Shown here: positions 50,004-59,868 of the stretch, piece after piece | Numbering within the stretch: the first letter of the stretch is position 1 | Layout of the letters: the number at the start of each line of letters is the position of its first letter | Assembly (NCBI RefSeq): GCF_014206875.1 | Contig: NZ_JACIJO010000001.1 | Coordinates: 744,001-808,000 of the forward strand | From: Algoriphagus iocasae | GTDB lineage: Bacteria > Bacteroidota > Bacteroidia > Cytophagales > Cyclobacteriaceae | Direction: 5' to 3' | Length of the DNA stretch: 64,000 bases | Program-made: the position numbers and the translations under genes | Notes under the pieces: generated by a model | What the model was told of the DNA's origin: nothing | What the model saw: the letters and a program-made list of their open reading frames with translations, nothing else | The model's database searches: none

Positions 50004-51485
50004 ATGAGTAAAGGACTACCTAAGAGAAGTGAAGATTATTCACTTTGGTACAACGAATTAGTTAAAAAAGCCGACTTGGCGGAAAATTCCGCAGTCAGGG
50101 GTTGTATGGTAATCAAACCATACGGTTATTCTATTTGGGAAAAAATGCAAGCGGAACTAGACCGGATGTTTAAAGAAACTGGTCATACCAATGCTTATTT
50201 CCCCTTATTTATCCCCAAGTCATATTTGAGCAAAGAGGCAAGTCACGTAGAAGGTTTTGCTAAGGAATGTGCAGTGGTAACACATTACCGTCTGAAAAAT
50301 GCAGAGGATGGGAGTGGAGTAATTGTGGATCCTGAAGCAAAATTGGAAGAAGAATTAATCGTAAGGCCTACTTCCGAAACTGTAATCTGGAGTACCTATA
50401 AAAACTGGATTCAATCTTACCGTGATCTTCCTCTATTAGTAAACCAATGGGCTAATGTGGTGCGTTGGGAAATGAGAACCAGACTTTTCCTAAGAACTGC
50501 AGAATTCCTTTGGCAGGAAGGACATACCGCTCATGCTACTGCTGAAGAAGCTAAAGCAGAAACATTGCAAATGATGAATGTCTATGCACAGTTTGCTGAA
50601 GATTTCATGGCATTGCCTGTAGTAAGAGGTCGTAAATCTGCAAATGAGAGATTTGCTGGAGCTGATGATACATTGTGTATTGAGGCGATGATGCAAGATG
50701 GAAAAGCTTTGCAAGCAGGAACATCCCATTTCTTAGGTCAGAATTTCGCAAAAGCTTTTGATGTGAAGTTTGCGACAAAAGAAGGAGGACTAGAATATGT
50801 ATGGGGAACTTCTTGGGGTGTAAGTACACGTTTGATGGGTGCGCTGATTATGGCTCACTCTGACGATAATGGTTTAGTACTTCCTCCTAAGCTGGCACCA
50901 ACCCAAGTGGTGATTGTTCCGATTTATAGAAAAGATGAGGAATTTGAGGCTATCTCAGCGAAAGCTAATGAAATCATGGCTGACTTGAGAAAAGCTGGTG
51001 TATCTGTGAAATATGACAATAGAGATACGCATAAGCCAGGTTTCAAATTTGCTGAATATGAATTGAAAGGAGTACCTTTGAGAATTGCAATCGGTCCAAG
51101 AGATCTTGAAAATGGCACTATTGAAATTGCAAGAAGAGATACTTTGACGAAAGAACAATTCGAGTTGGCTTCTCAACCTATTACCGAAAAAATAACCGGA
51201 ATGCTGGATGATATCCAAAAGTCCATTTATGATAGGGCATTTTCTTTCAGAGAGGAAAAGACTACAGAAGTGAATACCTGGGATGAGTTTAAAGAGGTTC
51301 TTGAGAATAAAGGCGGATTTATTTCAGCTCATTGGGATGGAACATCCGAAACGGAAGAAAAAATAAAAGATTTGACCAAAGCAACTATTAGGTGCATTCC
51401 TTTAGCAAGGAAAGAAGAAGCCGGAACTTGTATTCTGACCGGCAAACCTTCAGAAGGAAGAGTCTATTTTGCAAAAGCTTATTAA
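50004..51485 (+). CDS. proS: Prolyl-tRNA synthetase (archaeal/eukaryotic-like, ProS type 3)
   Basis: Charges tRNA-Pro in the cytosol. Class II core with motif 1 near [24 protein letters not shown], motif 2 at [26 protein letters not shown] and motif 3 near [29 protein letters not shown]. An anticodon-binding domain follows ([20 protein letters not shown]...[34 protein letters not shown]) and then a C-terminal zinc-type domain ending [10 protein letters not shown]. The length (493) and the absence of an insertion editing domain mark the short type found in many Bacteroidota. A terminator follows. Confidence 0.97.
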   Translation: MSKGLPKRSEDYSLWYNELVKKADLAENSAVRGCMVIKPYGYSIWEKMQAELDRMFKETGHTNAYFPLFIPKSYLSKEASHVEGFAKECAVVTHYRLKNAEDGSGVIVDPEAKLEEELIVRPTSETVIWSTYKNWIQSYRDLPLLVNQWANVVRWEMRTRLFLRTAEFLWQEGHTAHATAEEAKAETLQMMNVYAQFAEDFMALPVVRGRKSANERFAGADDTLCIEAMMQDGKALQAGTSHFLGQNFAKAFDVKFATKEGGLEYVWGTSWGVSTRLMGALIMAHSDDNGLVLPPKLAPTQVVIVPIYRKDEEFEAISAKANEIMADLRKAGVSVKYDNRDTHKPGFKFAEYELKGVPLRIAIGPRDLENGTIEIARRDTLTKEQFELASQPITEKITGMLDDIQKSIYDRAFSFREEKTTEVNTWDEFKEVLENKGGFISAHWDGTSETEEKIKDLTKATIRCIPLARKEEAGTCILTGKPSEGRVYFAKAY

Positions 51486-51489
51486 TATG

Positions 51490-51517
51490 AAACCCGGAAT
51501 TTTCCGGGTTTTTTTTG
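51490..51517 (+). terminator. Terminator of proS
   Basis: AAACCCGGAA pairs with TTCCGGGTTT across a short loop and ends in T8, directly after the stop. Confidence 0.9.
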
Positions 51518-51527
51518 TCTTGTCGAA

Positions 51528-51555
51528 TTTGGTGTCTAGGAAACTTGTATTTTAG
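51528..51555 (+). promoter_or_regulatory. Promoter candidate for nfeD-floA
   Basis: TTTG (51528-51531), a 16-base spacer and TATTTTAG (51548-51555; one mismatch from TAnnTTTG). The spacer is shorter than at the better promoters of this window. Confidence 0.35.
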
Positions 51556-51577
51556 GACATTCAACACCCCCAAATAC

Positions 51578-52036
51578 ATGACGGTTTTCATTCTTTCCAG
51601 TCTTCTGATTATCGGCCTCGTTCTATTTCTGATAGAGGTCTTTCTGCTCCCAGGCACTACGGTGGTAGGAATTATCGGTTTATTGGTAAGTCTTCTAGGT
51701 GTTTACTACGCTTATATTTCATTTGATTTAAATATTGCTCTTTGGATTATGGGAATAACAGCTTTGTGTTATATAGCTGTAATTTGGTATGGATTTAATT
51801 CTGGTGTATGGAATTATTTTTCTCTAAAATCAAAAATGGAAGGGGGAGCTTTTGATGGAAGAACTGACGGTTTGTCTGTTGGGATGCCTGGTCAGGCCAT
51901 TTCAGATATTAAGCCAATTGGGAAAGCTACTTTTGAGGATAAAATCTTTGAAGTTAAAAGTGAAAATGGCTTTATAGAAGTAGGGAAAAACGTCACGATC
52001 ATAAAAATTGAAAACAATAAAATCATAGTAAAATAG
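51578..52036 (+). CDS. NfeD-like membrane protein
   Basis: About 152 residues. Two or three membrane helices (4-28 and 31-75: VFILSSLLIIGLVLFLIEVFLLPGTTVVGIIGLLVSLLGVYYAY) precede a C-terminal OB-fold domain (about 105-150: GMPGQAISDIKPIGKATFEDKIFEVKSENGFIEVGKNVTIIKIENNKIIVK). NfeD proteins partner with flotillin/stomatin-like proteins in membrane microdomains; the flotillin-like gene follows six bases later. I chose the ATG at 51578 over an upstream frame opening at 51515, because the extra residues lack similarity. Confidence 0.88.
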   Translation: MTVFILSSLLIIGLVLFLIEVFLLPGTTVVGIIGLLVSLLGVYYAYISFDLNIALWIMGITALCYIAVIWYGFNSGVWNYFSLKSKMEGGAFDGRTDGLSVGMPGQAISDIKPIGKATFEDKIFEVKSENGFIEVGKNVTIIKIENNKIIVK

Positions 52037-52042
52037 CCAAAA

Positions 52043-53053
52043 ATGGATCCATCTAATTCTTTATTTATTTTAGTCGCAGCGATAGCCGCGATTGTTGTCC
52101 TATTTATCTTTTTGTATTTCATTCCTGTAGGACTTTGGATTACAGCGATCTTTTCCAATGTCCGCGTAGGATTGTTGGAATTGGTAGGTATGCGTTTTAG
52201 AAAAGTGCCTCCAGGAGTTATCGTCAATTCCTTGATTACTGCTACCAAAGCAGGTTTAGAGCTTACTACTGGTGAATTGGAAACGCACTATTTGGCAGGA
52301 GGAAATGTGCCAAATGTGATCAGAGCTTTGATCTCAGCAGATAAAGCGAATATTAATCTTTCTTTCAAACAGGCAACAGCAATTGATTTGGCTGGTAGAG
52401 ATGTTTTTGAAGCGGTACAGATATCTGTAAATCCAAAAGTGATCAATACTCCAAATGTGGCTGCAGTGGCGGCTGACGGGATTCAATTGATCGCAAAAGC
52501 GAGAGTAACGGTTCGGGCGAATATCGCTCAATTAGTTGGTGGAGCAGGAGAGGAGACAATTTTAGCAAGGGTAGGAGAAGGTATCGTAACTTCTATCGGT
52601 TCTGCATCTAATCATAAAAGTGTTTTAGAAAACCCTGATAAAATCTCCAAACTGGTTTTGGAAAGGGGCTTGGATGCTGGAACTGCTTTTGAAATTCTTT
52701 CAATTGATATTGCAGATATTGACGTGGGAACCAACATTGGAGCGAAGCTTCAAATCGATCAGGCTTCTGCAGACTTAAAAGTTGCGGAAGCAAAAGCGGA
52801 AGAAAGAAGAGCAATGGCGGTAGCGCTTGAGCAAGAAATGCGAGCCAAAAATGTAGAAATGCGAGCGAAAGTTGTGGAGGCTGAAGCAGAAGTTCCAAAA
52901 GCTTTGGCGGAGGCATTCCGAAGCGGTCAATTAGGAGTGATGGATTATTATAGAATGGAAAATATCAAATCCGACACTTCGATGAGAGACTCAATCGCTA
53001 AATCGGATCCAGATAATCTAGATTCTAGCAAAGGAAAATCAGATAAAAAATAA
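52043..53053 (+). CDS. floA: Flotillin-like protein FloA
   Basis: A 336-residue membrane-scaffold protein (UPF0365/YqfA family). The N-terminal hydrophobic segment (6-35, [26 protein letters not shown]) is followed by the conserved [19 protein letters not shown]-like region, [49 protein letters not shown], and a coiled Ala/Glu-rich stretch ([51 protein letters not shown]). It forms an operon with the NfeD gene. Confidence 0.95.
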   Translation: MDPSNSLFILVAAIAAIVVLFIFLYFIPVGLWITAIFSNVRVGLLELVGMRFRKVPPGVIVNSLITATKAGLELTTGELETHYLAGGNVPNVIRALISADKANINLSFKQATAIDLAGRDVFEAVQISVNPKVINTPNVAAVAADGIQLIAKARVTVRANIAQLVGGAGEETILARVGEGIVTSIGSASNHKSVLENPDKISKLVLERGLDAGTAFEILSIDIADIDVGTNIGAKLQIDQASADLKVAEAKAEERRAMAVALEQEMRAKNVEMRAKVVEAEAEVPKALAEAFRSGQLGVMDYYRMENIKSDTSMRDSIAKSDPDNLDSSKGKSDKK

Positions 53054-53061
53054 GAGTACAA

Positions 53062-53097
53062 AGAAGAAGCCCTCAAATTTTTGAGGGCTTCTTCTTT
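53062..53097. terminator. Bidirectional terminator between floA and the WG-repeat gene
   Basis: AGAAGAAGCCCTCAAA pairs with TTGAGGGCTTCTTCT, followed by TTTT on the plus side. It serves both convergent genes. Confidence 0.9.
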
Positions 53098-54662
53098 TAG
53101 TTTCGCTTTCTACCTTTTTTATCCAAAGGCTCGGGTTCCACAACCACTACCGGCTCGTATAGATTTTTGGTTAAAATCCTGTTGCTGTCCGTATCGAGTA
53201 TGATGTTTTCAAAAGCTAGTGGAAGAAGAATTTCACCTTGATCAGAGATCAATCCTACTTTGCCATCTTTTGCAACGATGATTTGGTCTCTTTTGGCTCT
53301 TTGAATAGTTTCGAATTCCATTGGGATTAGTTCTTTCCCAGTAGCATCTAAGATTCCAACTTTCCCATCTTTTTCAATAATAAAATAGCCATCGTTGATT
53401 CTGGAAATTTGATCTAAAGATTCCTGATTTACAGCCGAGCCAGAGGAGTTAAGCAAATAAAACCCATTGCTTGCTTTTGCAATGGAAAAGCCATTTGAAA
53501 ATGGTTTGATTTCATCCCAAGAAGGCATTCCAACCAATTCTCCATTACTTTTTACTAAGCCCCATTTTCCTGATTTTTTATACGAACTCAAGGATTCTGA
53601 GAACTTTCCAACCTCCTCAAATTGAGGTTCGATCACCCATTCTCCCAACGAATTAATAAATCCCAAATCGCCATCTTTTGAGGCAGGGAAAAGTCCATCG
53701 GATCCCATCCAGATTTTATCCACTGGAGCATTAGGTCTAACCAGCCAGCCACCTTTGCCTAACAAACCTAAGTTGCCATCTCGAAATCTAATCGTGTAGA
53801 GGTTATCATCAATTCTGTTTACTTCTTCCATCCCTACAGCATCAAGCAAAATCCCATCTTCTTCCATGACTCTGCGAAGTTTGCCATGGATGTACTCTAG
53901 CATCAAACCATTCTCCAAAGTGATTTTATGAAATGAATTATATCGGACATTCGCTTTGATGTCATTTCCTTCAATTAAAAGGAATTGATTTTCATCGTAA
54001 CCAAAATAAAAATTCCCTCTGTTATGTCTTAATTCGTCCACCACAGGGTCCATTACATAGTCACCTTCACGATTGATTAGGCCAAATCCAGTAGACTCTT
54101 TTGCAAGTAAAAAATCGCCCTCTGAGTCTTCCAGCAATTGAAATGATTTTTGACCGGCTTTAGACAAAGGGATGAAATATTCATTCCCGATCCGGGTAAT
54201 CAGCATTCCTGTTTTGGTCAGTTTGGCTTCATCAAGTCTTCCTAATGACGTTGTTTTACCGCTTCCTCTTTCAAATATCCAGTAGTTATTTCCTTTGCGG
54301 GCCAAAAGAAGATTAAAATAAGTTTCGATTCCATCATATTCCAAAGGCAAAACCTGTTGTCCATATTCATGGAAAGCGCCAATACCATTTGGGCCTTTTA
54401 CAAGTATCCAAGGAGCTAAATATTGGTAGATCTCAGTTCCTTGAAGTGAAACAGCAGGCTTAAGATCGGAAGAAAGTAAACTTAAAATGGAGTCCTTTTT
54501 TCCGATTCGCACTGTTTCACTTAATAGTTCTACCTCATCATAAAGTAATCTTGCCTTAAGCTTGTATTCATCATCATAAACTTCCCAAGTCTGAGCTTTT
54601 GAAATAGTGACTGTGCAAACGGTGAATATGAAAAATTTGAGAACTGAGAGATGTAATTTCAT
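53097..54662 (-). CDS. WG-repeat protein, exported
   Basis: A 521-residue exported protein (signal 1-23, ...TISKAQ) made of repeats of about 30-55 residues. The clearest copies are DGDLGFINSLGEWVIEPQFEEVGKFSES, SGKWGLVKSNGELVGMPSWDEIKPFSNG, DGKVGILDATGKELIPMEFETIQRAK and DGKVGLISDQGEILLPLAFENI. WG repeats form small beta-hairpins or a beta-propeller-like surface, often for binding partners; the ligand is unknown. The tail after residue 500 is charged (PEPLDKKGRKRN). Confidence 0.87.
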   Translation of the reverse strand: MKLHLSVLKFFIFTVCTVTISKAQTWEVYDDEYKLKARLLYDEVELLSETVRIGKKDSILSLLSSDLKPAVSLQGTEIYQYLAPWILVKGPNGIGAFHEYGQQVLPLEYDGIETYFNLLLARKGNNYWIFERGSGKTTSLGRLDEAKLTKTGMLITRIGNEYFIPLSKAGQKSFQLLEDSEGDFLLAKESTGFGLINREGDYVMDPVVDELRHNRGNFYFGYDENQFLLIEGNDIKANVRYNSFHKITLENGLMLEYIHGKLRRVMEEDGILLDAVGMEEVNRIDDNLYTIRFRDGNLGLLGKGGWLVRPNAPVDKIWMGSDGLFPASKDGDLGFINSLGEWVIEPQFEEVGKFSESLSSYKKSGKWGLVKSNGELVGMPSWDEIKPFSNGFSIAKASNGFYLLNSSGSAVNQESLDQISRINDGYFIIEKDGKVGILDATGKELIPMEFETIQRAKRDQIIVAKDGKVGLISDQGEILLPLAFENIILDTDSNRILTKNLYEPVVVVEPEPLDKKGRKRN

Positions 54663-54703
54663 TCTGTTTTAGAGTGATAAATCTTGATGAGGGCTCAAAT
54701 ATA

Positions 54704-54740
54704 AAATGACCAAAGGTTTTAGCAATCCTTTGGTCATTTC
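54704..54740 (-). terminator. Terminator of hemA
   Basis: AAATGACCAAAGG pairs with CCTTTGGTCATTT across a ten-base loop. On the minus strand a T-rich run follows. It begins 20 bases after the hemA stop. Confidence 0.8.
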
Positions 54741-54759
54741 ACTTTAAACTTTTATGTAA

Positions 54760-56028
54760 TTACTTTTTGACGTCCTCTTTATCTAAGTCAAAAAGATCCG
54801 AAATAAATTCGATCATTTCTTCAGCTTGATCTCTTTGACAGGCAGCTCTCAGTTGTACCACAGGAACTTTCAGAATTTTTTGCATCATGCTTTTAGTGAT
54901 TTTATCAATCACTGCAAATTCCTTCTCATCTGCATTTTTCAAGTATCTGCTTAACTCCTCAAGTCTGATTTGCTCAAGAGTTTGTTTCAGCTTGTTGATG
55001 GTAGGGGAAACCATCATTTCTTTTTTCCAGCTGTAAAATTCATCAATGCTCTCATTGATAATTGCCTCAACTTGAGGAACAGCAGCAAGCCTTTTTTCCA
55101 AAGCTTCAGAAGTTTTGCTTCTGATATTGTCAACATTATATAGAATCACACCAGGTACATCTTCTACTGAAGTTTCAATACTTCTAGGTACTGATAGGTC
55201 AATCAAAAGCTTATAGCTAGGGATTTCAAATTTCTGAATTAGATTTTTTGTAATGAAAGGCTCATTTTTCATGATTGAACAAACAATCACATCTGATTCT
55301 TTCATTGCCTCAATACAATTTTCGAATGGAATCACCTCAAACCCCAAAGGAGCAGCAATCTCTTCTGCTTTTGAAAGTGTTCTATTGGTAACTGTTACTT
55401 TGGCATTTGGAAGATATACCATGTTTTTGGCTACATCTTCACCTATTTCACCAACTCCAATTAATAAGATTCTTGGCTGATATGTATTTGCAGTAAGACT
55501 CTCGATTAATTCTACTGTCGCATAAGACAAGGAAGCAGCACCTTCTCTGAAAGAAGTTTCCTGAACGATTCTCTTGTTGGTGAAAAATACAGTGTGCATC
55601 AAACGATGTAAAAATGGACCTGCCATTTCTAAATCTGCTGATGCTTGATATGCTCTTTTTACCTGATTGGAAATCTGAATATCCCCAACAACCTGTGCCT
55701 CGAGTCCCATAGAAACACGGAACAAATGAGAAATTGCATCTCGGTCGTTTTGATAAATCTGGAAGTATTCTAGGTAATTGACAATGTCAGGAAGACCTTT
55801 TTCTAGACCAACCAATTTGATGATCTCTGTGCTAAGATCGAGGTCGTGACTGTAATAAACTTCAGTTCGATTACAGGTAGACAAAATCAGCACATCATTT
55901 AAACTAAAGAAGTCCTTCAGTTTCAGTAAAATGCGTTGGATTTCCTGATCCCCAAGGGCAATAATTTCCCGGATTTGAACAGGTGCTGTCTTATGTGATA
56001 AACTTAAAGCTCTAAACTTGATTTGCAT
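54760..56028 (-). CDS. hemA: Glutamyl-tRNA reductase
   Basis: First enzyme of the C5 route to 5-aminolevulinate. N-terminal LSHKTAPVQIRE, catalytic Cys52 in LSTCNRTEVYY, SMGLEAQVVGDIQI, the NADPH-binding ILLIGVGEIGEDVAKNM and LIDLSVPRSIE. The C-terminal dimerisation helices follow. Start chosen at the ATG 56028 (MQIKFRALSLSHKTAP); a TTG seven codons upstream opens the same frame. TAAATTTG on the minus strand (56054-56047) may be the -7 element. hemL is also in this window. Confidence 0.95.
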   Translation of the reverse strand: MQIKFRALSLSHKTAPVQIREIIALGDQEIQRILLKLKDFFSLNDVLILSTCNRTEVYYSHDLDLSTEIIKLVGLEKGLPDIVNYLEYFQIYQNDRDAISHLFRVSMGLEAQVVGDIQISNQVKRAYQASADLEMAGPFLHRLMHTVFFTNKRIVQETSFREGAASLSYATVELIESLTANTYQPRILLIGVGEIGEDVAKNMVYLPNAKVTVTNRTLSKAEEIAAPLGFEVIPFENCIEAMKESDVIVCSIMKNEPFITKNLIQKFEIPSYKLLIDLSVPRSIETSVEDVPGVILYNVDNIRSKTSEALEKRLAAVPQVEAIINESIDEFYSWKKEMMVSPTINKLKQTLEQIRLEELSRYLKNADEKEFAVIDKITKSMMQKILKVPVVQLRAACQRDQAEEMIEFISDLFDLDKEDVKK

Positions 56029-56227
56029 AGGTACAAGTCTTGGTTGCAAATTTAACAGACTATGGGTGTTAAAGTGCCAATTTTGCTAACCGAAATTCCA
56101 ATTTGAAATAATTCTAAATAAGGATTCTATACCCTGTGCAAAGATCAGTTATTTTGAATTAATATGCCAATATCCTTAAATTATAGGTGATTGATAAAAT
56201 CAATGTCCCTTGCAGATCAAATTTTTT

Positions 56228-56908
56228 ATGAAAACCAATTTGTTTTTTTGGCTTAAATCGTATTTGGGTTTTTCCAATAAAGAATCCAGGGGTTTTGTAC
56301 TTCTTATTCCGGTTTTGATTTTCATGATTATCATCCCTTCTCTGATTAATAAAGTAAGGTCTTCAAAAGCAGAAGATTATGAATTGCTGTATCAAGAGAA
56401 GGTTGATTCTTTAGAAAAAATAGGGATGAAATTGGTCTCGTCTCCAGATCCTGTTTTCAATCCACAGGATACAATTAAAAATAATTCAAGCTCCAAGAAA
56501 TTAGAAAACTTAAATCGAATACCTTTTTCAGAGGCGGATTCCATCACCTTACAAATCGTTTCCGGAATCGGTCCAAGTACTGCCAGTAGGATTATTAAAT
56601 ATGGAAATCAACTGGGAGGATTTTATAGCTCCTCCCAGCTTTTAGAAGTTTATGGATTAAAGGCAGAAACAGTAGAATTGATGTGGGATTATTTTGATTT
56701 TGATCCTTTGATCTATCGAAAAATCCCAATAAACGAAGTCGAACTGGAAGAACTTTCCAAGCATCCTTACATTTCCTATTCTGAAGCAAAGGTGATTTTA
56801 GCCTATAGAAATCAACATGGAAAATTCAATTCCAAAGAGGATCTTAAAAAGATAAAGATCTTTAAATCGGAATGGATTGATAAGATAGCACCTTACTTAA
56901 CTTTTTGA
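56228..56908 (+). CDS. Helix-hairpin-helix (ComEA-like) membrane protein
   Basis: About 226 residues. A single N-terminal membrane segment (25-42, FVLLIPVLIFMIIIPSLI) is followed by a linker and two helix-hairpin-helix units: ITLQIVSGIGPSTASRIIKYGNQLGGFYSSSQLLEVYGL and INEVELEELSKHPYISYSEAKVILAYRNQHGKFNSKEDL. This resembles ComEA-type proteins that bind DNA in the periplasm for uptake; here there are two related modules. Start at ATG 56228, preferred over the TTG at 56210. The 3' end overlaps the convergent amidohydrolase gene by 16 bases. Confidence 0.85.
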   Translation: MKTNLFFWLKSYLGFSNKESRGFVLLIPVLIFMIIIPSLINKVRSSKAEDYELLYQEKVDSLEKIGMKLVSSPDPVFNPQDTIKNNSSSKKLENLNRIPFSEADSITLQIVSGIGPSTASRIIKYGNQLGGFYSSSQLLEVYGLKAETVELMWDYFDFDPLIYRKIPINEVELEELSKHPYISYSEAKVILAYRNQHGKFNSKEDLKKIKIFKSEWIDKIAPYLTF

Positions 56909-58575
56909 TAGACCATTTTTCCACCTACTACCGTTGCCCAAATCGGTAAGTCTCTAAGGTTTTTAGCGTCTTCGATCATGATGTCATTTTCCATGATAAC
57001 CAAATCAGCCAATTTCCCCGTTTCTATACTTCCTTTCAGATTTTCCTCAAAATTTGCATACGCTGCCCAAATGGTCATCCCTTTAAGGGCTTCTTCTCTG
57101 GTCAGTTTGTTTTCAATTTGGAATCCCTCATCTGGCCAGTTGTTTTTATCTTTTCTTGCTACGGCAGCATGAAATCCATAAAGTGGATTAATGAATTCAA
57201 CAGGGAAATCACTTCCTAGTGCAATTAGGCCATTCTGGTCAAGCAATTCCTTGAAAATATAGGCGTGTTTGATGCGGTCTGGTCCCAATCTTTGTTCTGC
57301 CCAGTACATGTCTGAAGTTGCATGAGTTGGTTGAACAGAAGGAATAATGCTGAATTCAGCAAATTTTGGAACATCATCAGGATTGACCACTTGGGCATGC
57401 TCGATTCTCCATCTCAGGTCATTTTTCCCTTTCAGAACATCCGCATAAATATTCAAAAGCGTTCTGTTTGCAGAATCCCCGATGCAATGAGTATTCATCT
57501 GGAATCCATTTTCATACATTTTACTCGCAAGATCTCTGAAATCATCCTCGGTACTCAATAAAAAACCAGTCTCTTCAGGTTTGTCAGAATAGGGCTTTAA
57601 TAAAGCAGCTCCTCTAGATCCCAAAGCTCCATCTCCATAAATTTTAAAACTCCGAATTGTTAGCTGATCATCTTGGTAAACCCCTTGATCAAAATAATAT
57701 TCCATGTTGGAAGGTGTAGGATTGACCATTGCATAGATTCTCATTTTTAAGGAAGAATCTTGGTGCATTTTTTTATACAAGTCAATGGTTTCCTTATCTA
57801 ATCCAGCGTCCACAACTGAAGTTAAGCCAACTTCAAAACAGTTCTGTTGTGCTTGTAAAATCGCCTTTCTGGCTTGCTCTTCCGTTGTTTTTGGAATTTT
57901 TGCACTGACAAGATCAATTGCATTATCTACCAATATTCCGGTTGTTTTGCCGTTTTTTACGGTTACAGTTCCACCGAGTAATTTGGTGGCAGCGGTAACT
58001 CCACCCAATTGTAAAGCTCTTCCATTTGCCAAAGCAGCATGACCATCAATCCTTGTCAGAAGGACAGGTTTATCGGGGAACAATTCATCTAATTGATCTC
58101 TTGTTGGAAATTCCTGTCCTTCCCAAATGTTTTGGTCCCAACCGTTTCCAAGAATCCAGCTCTCATCCGGGTTTTCATTGGCATAGTCTTTTACTTTCTG
58201 AACTAACTCATCGAAGCTTTTAACTCCAACTAAGTCTATCACACGTAATCCAGTACCGTATCTGAAAAAATGGGTATGAGCATCTATAAAACCGGGATAG
58301 ACTGATTTTCCTTTAAGGTCAATTGTTTCTTCAGCTTCGTAATTATTTAAAATTTCATCATCGGAACCTACCGCCACAAATTTCCCATCAGTAATGGCAA
58401 CTGCATCCGTGATTTCAAATTCTGAATTGACGGTATAGATAGTGCCTCCATGGTAAATGATGTCTGCTTGTATCTTTGGATTTTGGCAAGATGCCAATAC
58501 TAAGAGACCACAGAGAGCCAGAAAATGAATCATCTTTGAGAGATTCTTTAATTTCAACTGACGATTAATGTACAT
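56893..58575 (-). CDS. YtcJ-type metal-dependent amidohydrolase lipoprotein
   Basis: A 560-residue amidohydrolase-superfamily protein with a lipobox (LLVLASC, Cys30 from this start; an ATG at 58533 would place it at 16). Metal ligands in GFIDAHTHFFRYG (His-x-His), then the conserved ILGNGWDQNIWEGQEFPTR, LTSVVDAGLDKE, FKIYGDGALGSRGA, MNTHCIGDSANR and GSDFPVEFINP. YtcJ-like enzymes hydrolyse unknown amides, and this copy is surface- or periplasm-anchored. It is divergent from the HsdR_N gene, with only nine bases between starts. Confidence 0.87.
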   Translation of the reverse strand: MYINRQLKLKNLSKMIHFLALCGLLVLASCQNPKIQADIIYHGGTIYTVNSEFEITDAVAITDGKFVAVGSDDEILNNYEAEETIDLKGKSVYPGFIDAHTHFFRYGTGLRVIDLVGVKSFDELVQKVKDYANENPDESWILGNGWDQNIWEGQEFPTRDQLDELFPDKPVLLTRIDGHAALANGRALQLGGVTAATKLLGGTVTVKNGKTTGILVDNAIDLVSAKIPKTTEEQARKAILQAQQNCFEVGLTSVVDAGLDKETIDLYKKMHQDSSLKMRIYAMVNPTPSNMEYYFDQGVYQDDQLTIRSFKIYGDGALGSRGAALLKPYSDKPEETGFLLSTEDDFRDLASKMYENGFQMNTHCIGDSANRTLLNIYADVLKGKNDLRWRIEHAQVVNPDDVPKFAEFSIIPSVQPTHATSDMYWAEQRLGPDRIKHAYIFKELLDQNGLIALGSDFPVEFINPLYGFHAAVARKDKNNWPDEGFQIENKLTREEALKGMTIWAAYANFEENLKGSIETGKLADLVIMENDIMIEDAKNLRDLPIWATVVGGKMVYQKVK

Positions 58576-58584
58576 ATTTGGGGT

Positions 58585-59058
58585 ATGAATCAGGGTTTAG
58601 ATCGTATTCAATTACCAAATCTCAATCTGCCGGCTTTCGAACCTAAGCTTAGAGAAATGGATGGGAAAATAGGCATTTTTGACAGTCTCAGAAAGAAGTA
58701 TTTGATATTAACACCGGAAGAGTGGGTGAGACAACATTGGATCAATTTTTTGATCAACCATCAAAATTTTCCCAAGGGATTAGTTGCACTCGAAAAGGGT
58801 CTGGTCTATAATAACCTTCAAAAAAGAACGGATTTGGTAGTTTGGAACCAAGAAGGAAAACCATACCTTTTAATTGAATGCAAAGCTCCTGCTGTGAAAT
58901 TGACTCAAAAGACTGTGGAGCAAGCTTGTCTTTATCATCAAAAGATTCATTCGAAATTTCTGATTCTCTCAAATGGGATGAACCATTTAAGTTTAGAATG
59001 GATTGAAGAAAAAAAGGAATTTATGCAAATCAAAGAGTTTCCTTCATCACCTAAATAG
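58585..59058 (+). CDS. Orphan HsdR N-terminal-domain nuclease-like protein
   Basis: A 157-residue protein made almost entirely of the type I restriction enzyme R subunit N-terminal domain. PD-(D/E)xK residues are Asp83 (RTDLVVW) and Glu98-Cys-Lys100 (LLIECKAP), with a preceding helix EEWVRQHWINFL and YNNLQKR. There is no helicase part and no hsdM or hsdS nearby. Single stand-alone copies are typical of Bacteroidota genomes, and their function is unknown. The start is ATG, nine bases from the divergent amidohydrolase start. Confidence 0.85.
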   Translation: MNQGLDRIQLPNLNLPAFEPKLREMDGKIGIFDSLRKKYLILTPEEWVRQHWINFLINHQNFPKGLVALEKGLVYNNLQKRTDLVVWNQEGKPYLLIECKAPAVKLTQKTVEQACLYHQKIHSKFLILSNGMNHLSLEWIEEKKEFMQIKEFPSSPK

Positions 59059-59118
59059 GAGACAGTTTTATGATTTATAGCAGTGTTTTTATAATTTCGA
59101 CCAAACTAAGATCAGATT

Positions 59119-59832
59119 ATGAGTGGTAATTCAGGAAATACTCCATGTGAACTATGCGCTAGCAGGAAATATTCACTTTTTGCGGATTTGCCTGAACAAC
59201 ATGTTTGTACCATTTCAGATAATAAAAACCTGATTTCTCACAGAAAAGGACAGATTTTGTTCTACGAAGGAACCAAGCCTTTGGGGATTTTCTGCATCAA
59301 CTCAGGAGTGGTAAAAGTATACAAAACTGCTTCCAATGGTAAAGAGCAAATTTTACATTTATCTAAGGAGGGAGATTTCCTAGGATATTCAGCATTGCTT
59401 GGAGAAGAAAATTACTCCAATTCTGCAATGATTGTAGAAGATGCTAAAATATGCTTCATTCCTAAAGAGGCATTCCTAAATACATTATTTCAAAACACCC
59501 AATTTTTTAAACGTGTCACCAAAGCACTCAGCCATGAACTGGGTGTGATGGAAGAAAAACTGACCGATGCTACTCAGAAAAGTATTCGTGAGCGTCTCGC
59601 TTTTGTATTGCTTCAATTAGGGAATACCTATGGTGTCGAAGGTGGAGAAAACCAAAAAATCGATTTAATCTTGAGCAGAGAAGAAATTGCAGGATTGGTC
59701 GGCACCGCCACTGAGTCAGTGATTCGATTACTGTCTGAGTTCAAAAAAGACAATTTGATTGAGTTGGAAGGCAAGAGAATCATCTTGAAAGACAGAAAAG
59801 GCCTTGCCCGTCTGTCAGATTTTTACGCTTGA
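59119..59832 (+). CDS. Crp/Fnr-family transcriptional regulator
   Basis: A 237-residue regulator with an N-terminal extension containing Cys10-x2-Cys13 and Cys30, a cyclic-nucleotide-binding-type beta roll (about 40-125), a dimer helix (QFFKRVTKALSHELGVMEEKL) and a winged HTH (LSREEIAGLVGTATESVIRLLSEF, about 190-215). Three N-terminal cysteines plus Cys59 or later cysteines could bind an iron-sulfur cluster as in Fnr, although the spacing differs from E. coli FNR. It precedes rhodanese, DUF547, an FAD oxidoreductase and a Fe-S membrane protein, so control of that redox cluster is plausible. TAATTTCG at 59092-59099 is a weak -7 candidate. Confidence 0.87.
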   Translation: MSGNSGNTPCELCASRKYSLFADLPEQHVCTISDNKNLISHRKGQILFYEGTKPLGIFCINSGVVKVYKTASNGKEQILHLSKEGDFLGYSALLGEENYSNSAMIVEDAKICFIPKEAFLNTLFQNTQFFKRVTKALSHELGVMEEKLTDATQKSIRERLAFVLLQLGNTYGVEGGENQKIDLILSREEIAGLVGTATESVIRLLSEFKKDNLIELEGKRIILKDRKGLARLSDFYA

Positions 59833-59868
59833 TCTGAACCCTAGGATAAGTTCATAAGTTGCTTAGGT

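Noticed and set aside
58585-59058. Part of a type I restriction-modification locus
   Set aside because: Only the HsdR N-terminal domain is present and the flanking genes are unrelated; no sign of truncation of a larger gene.
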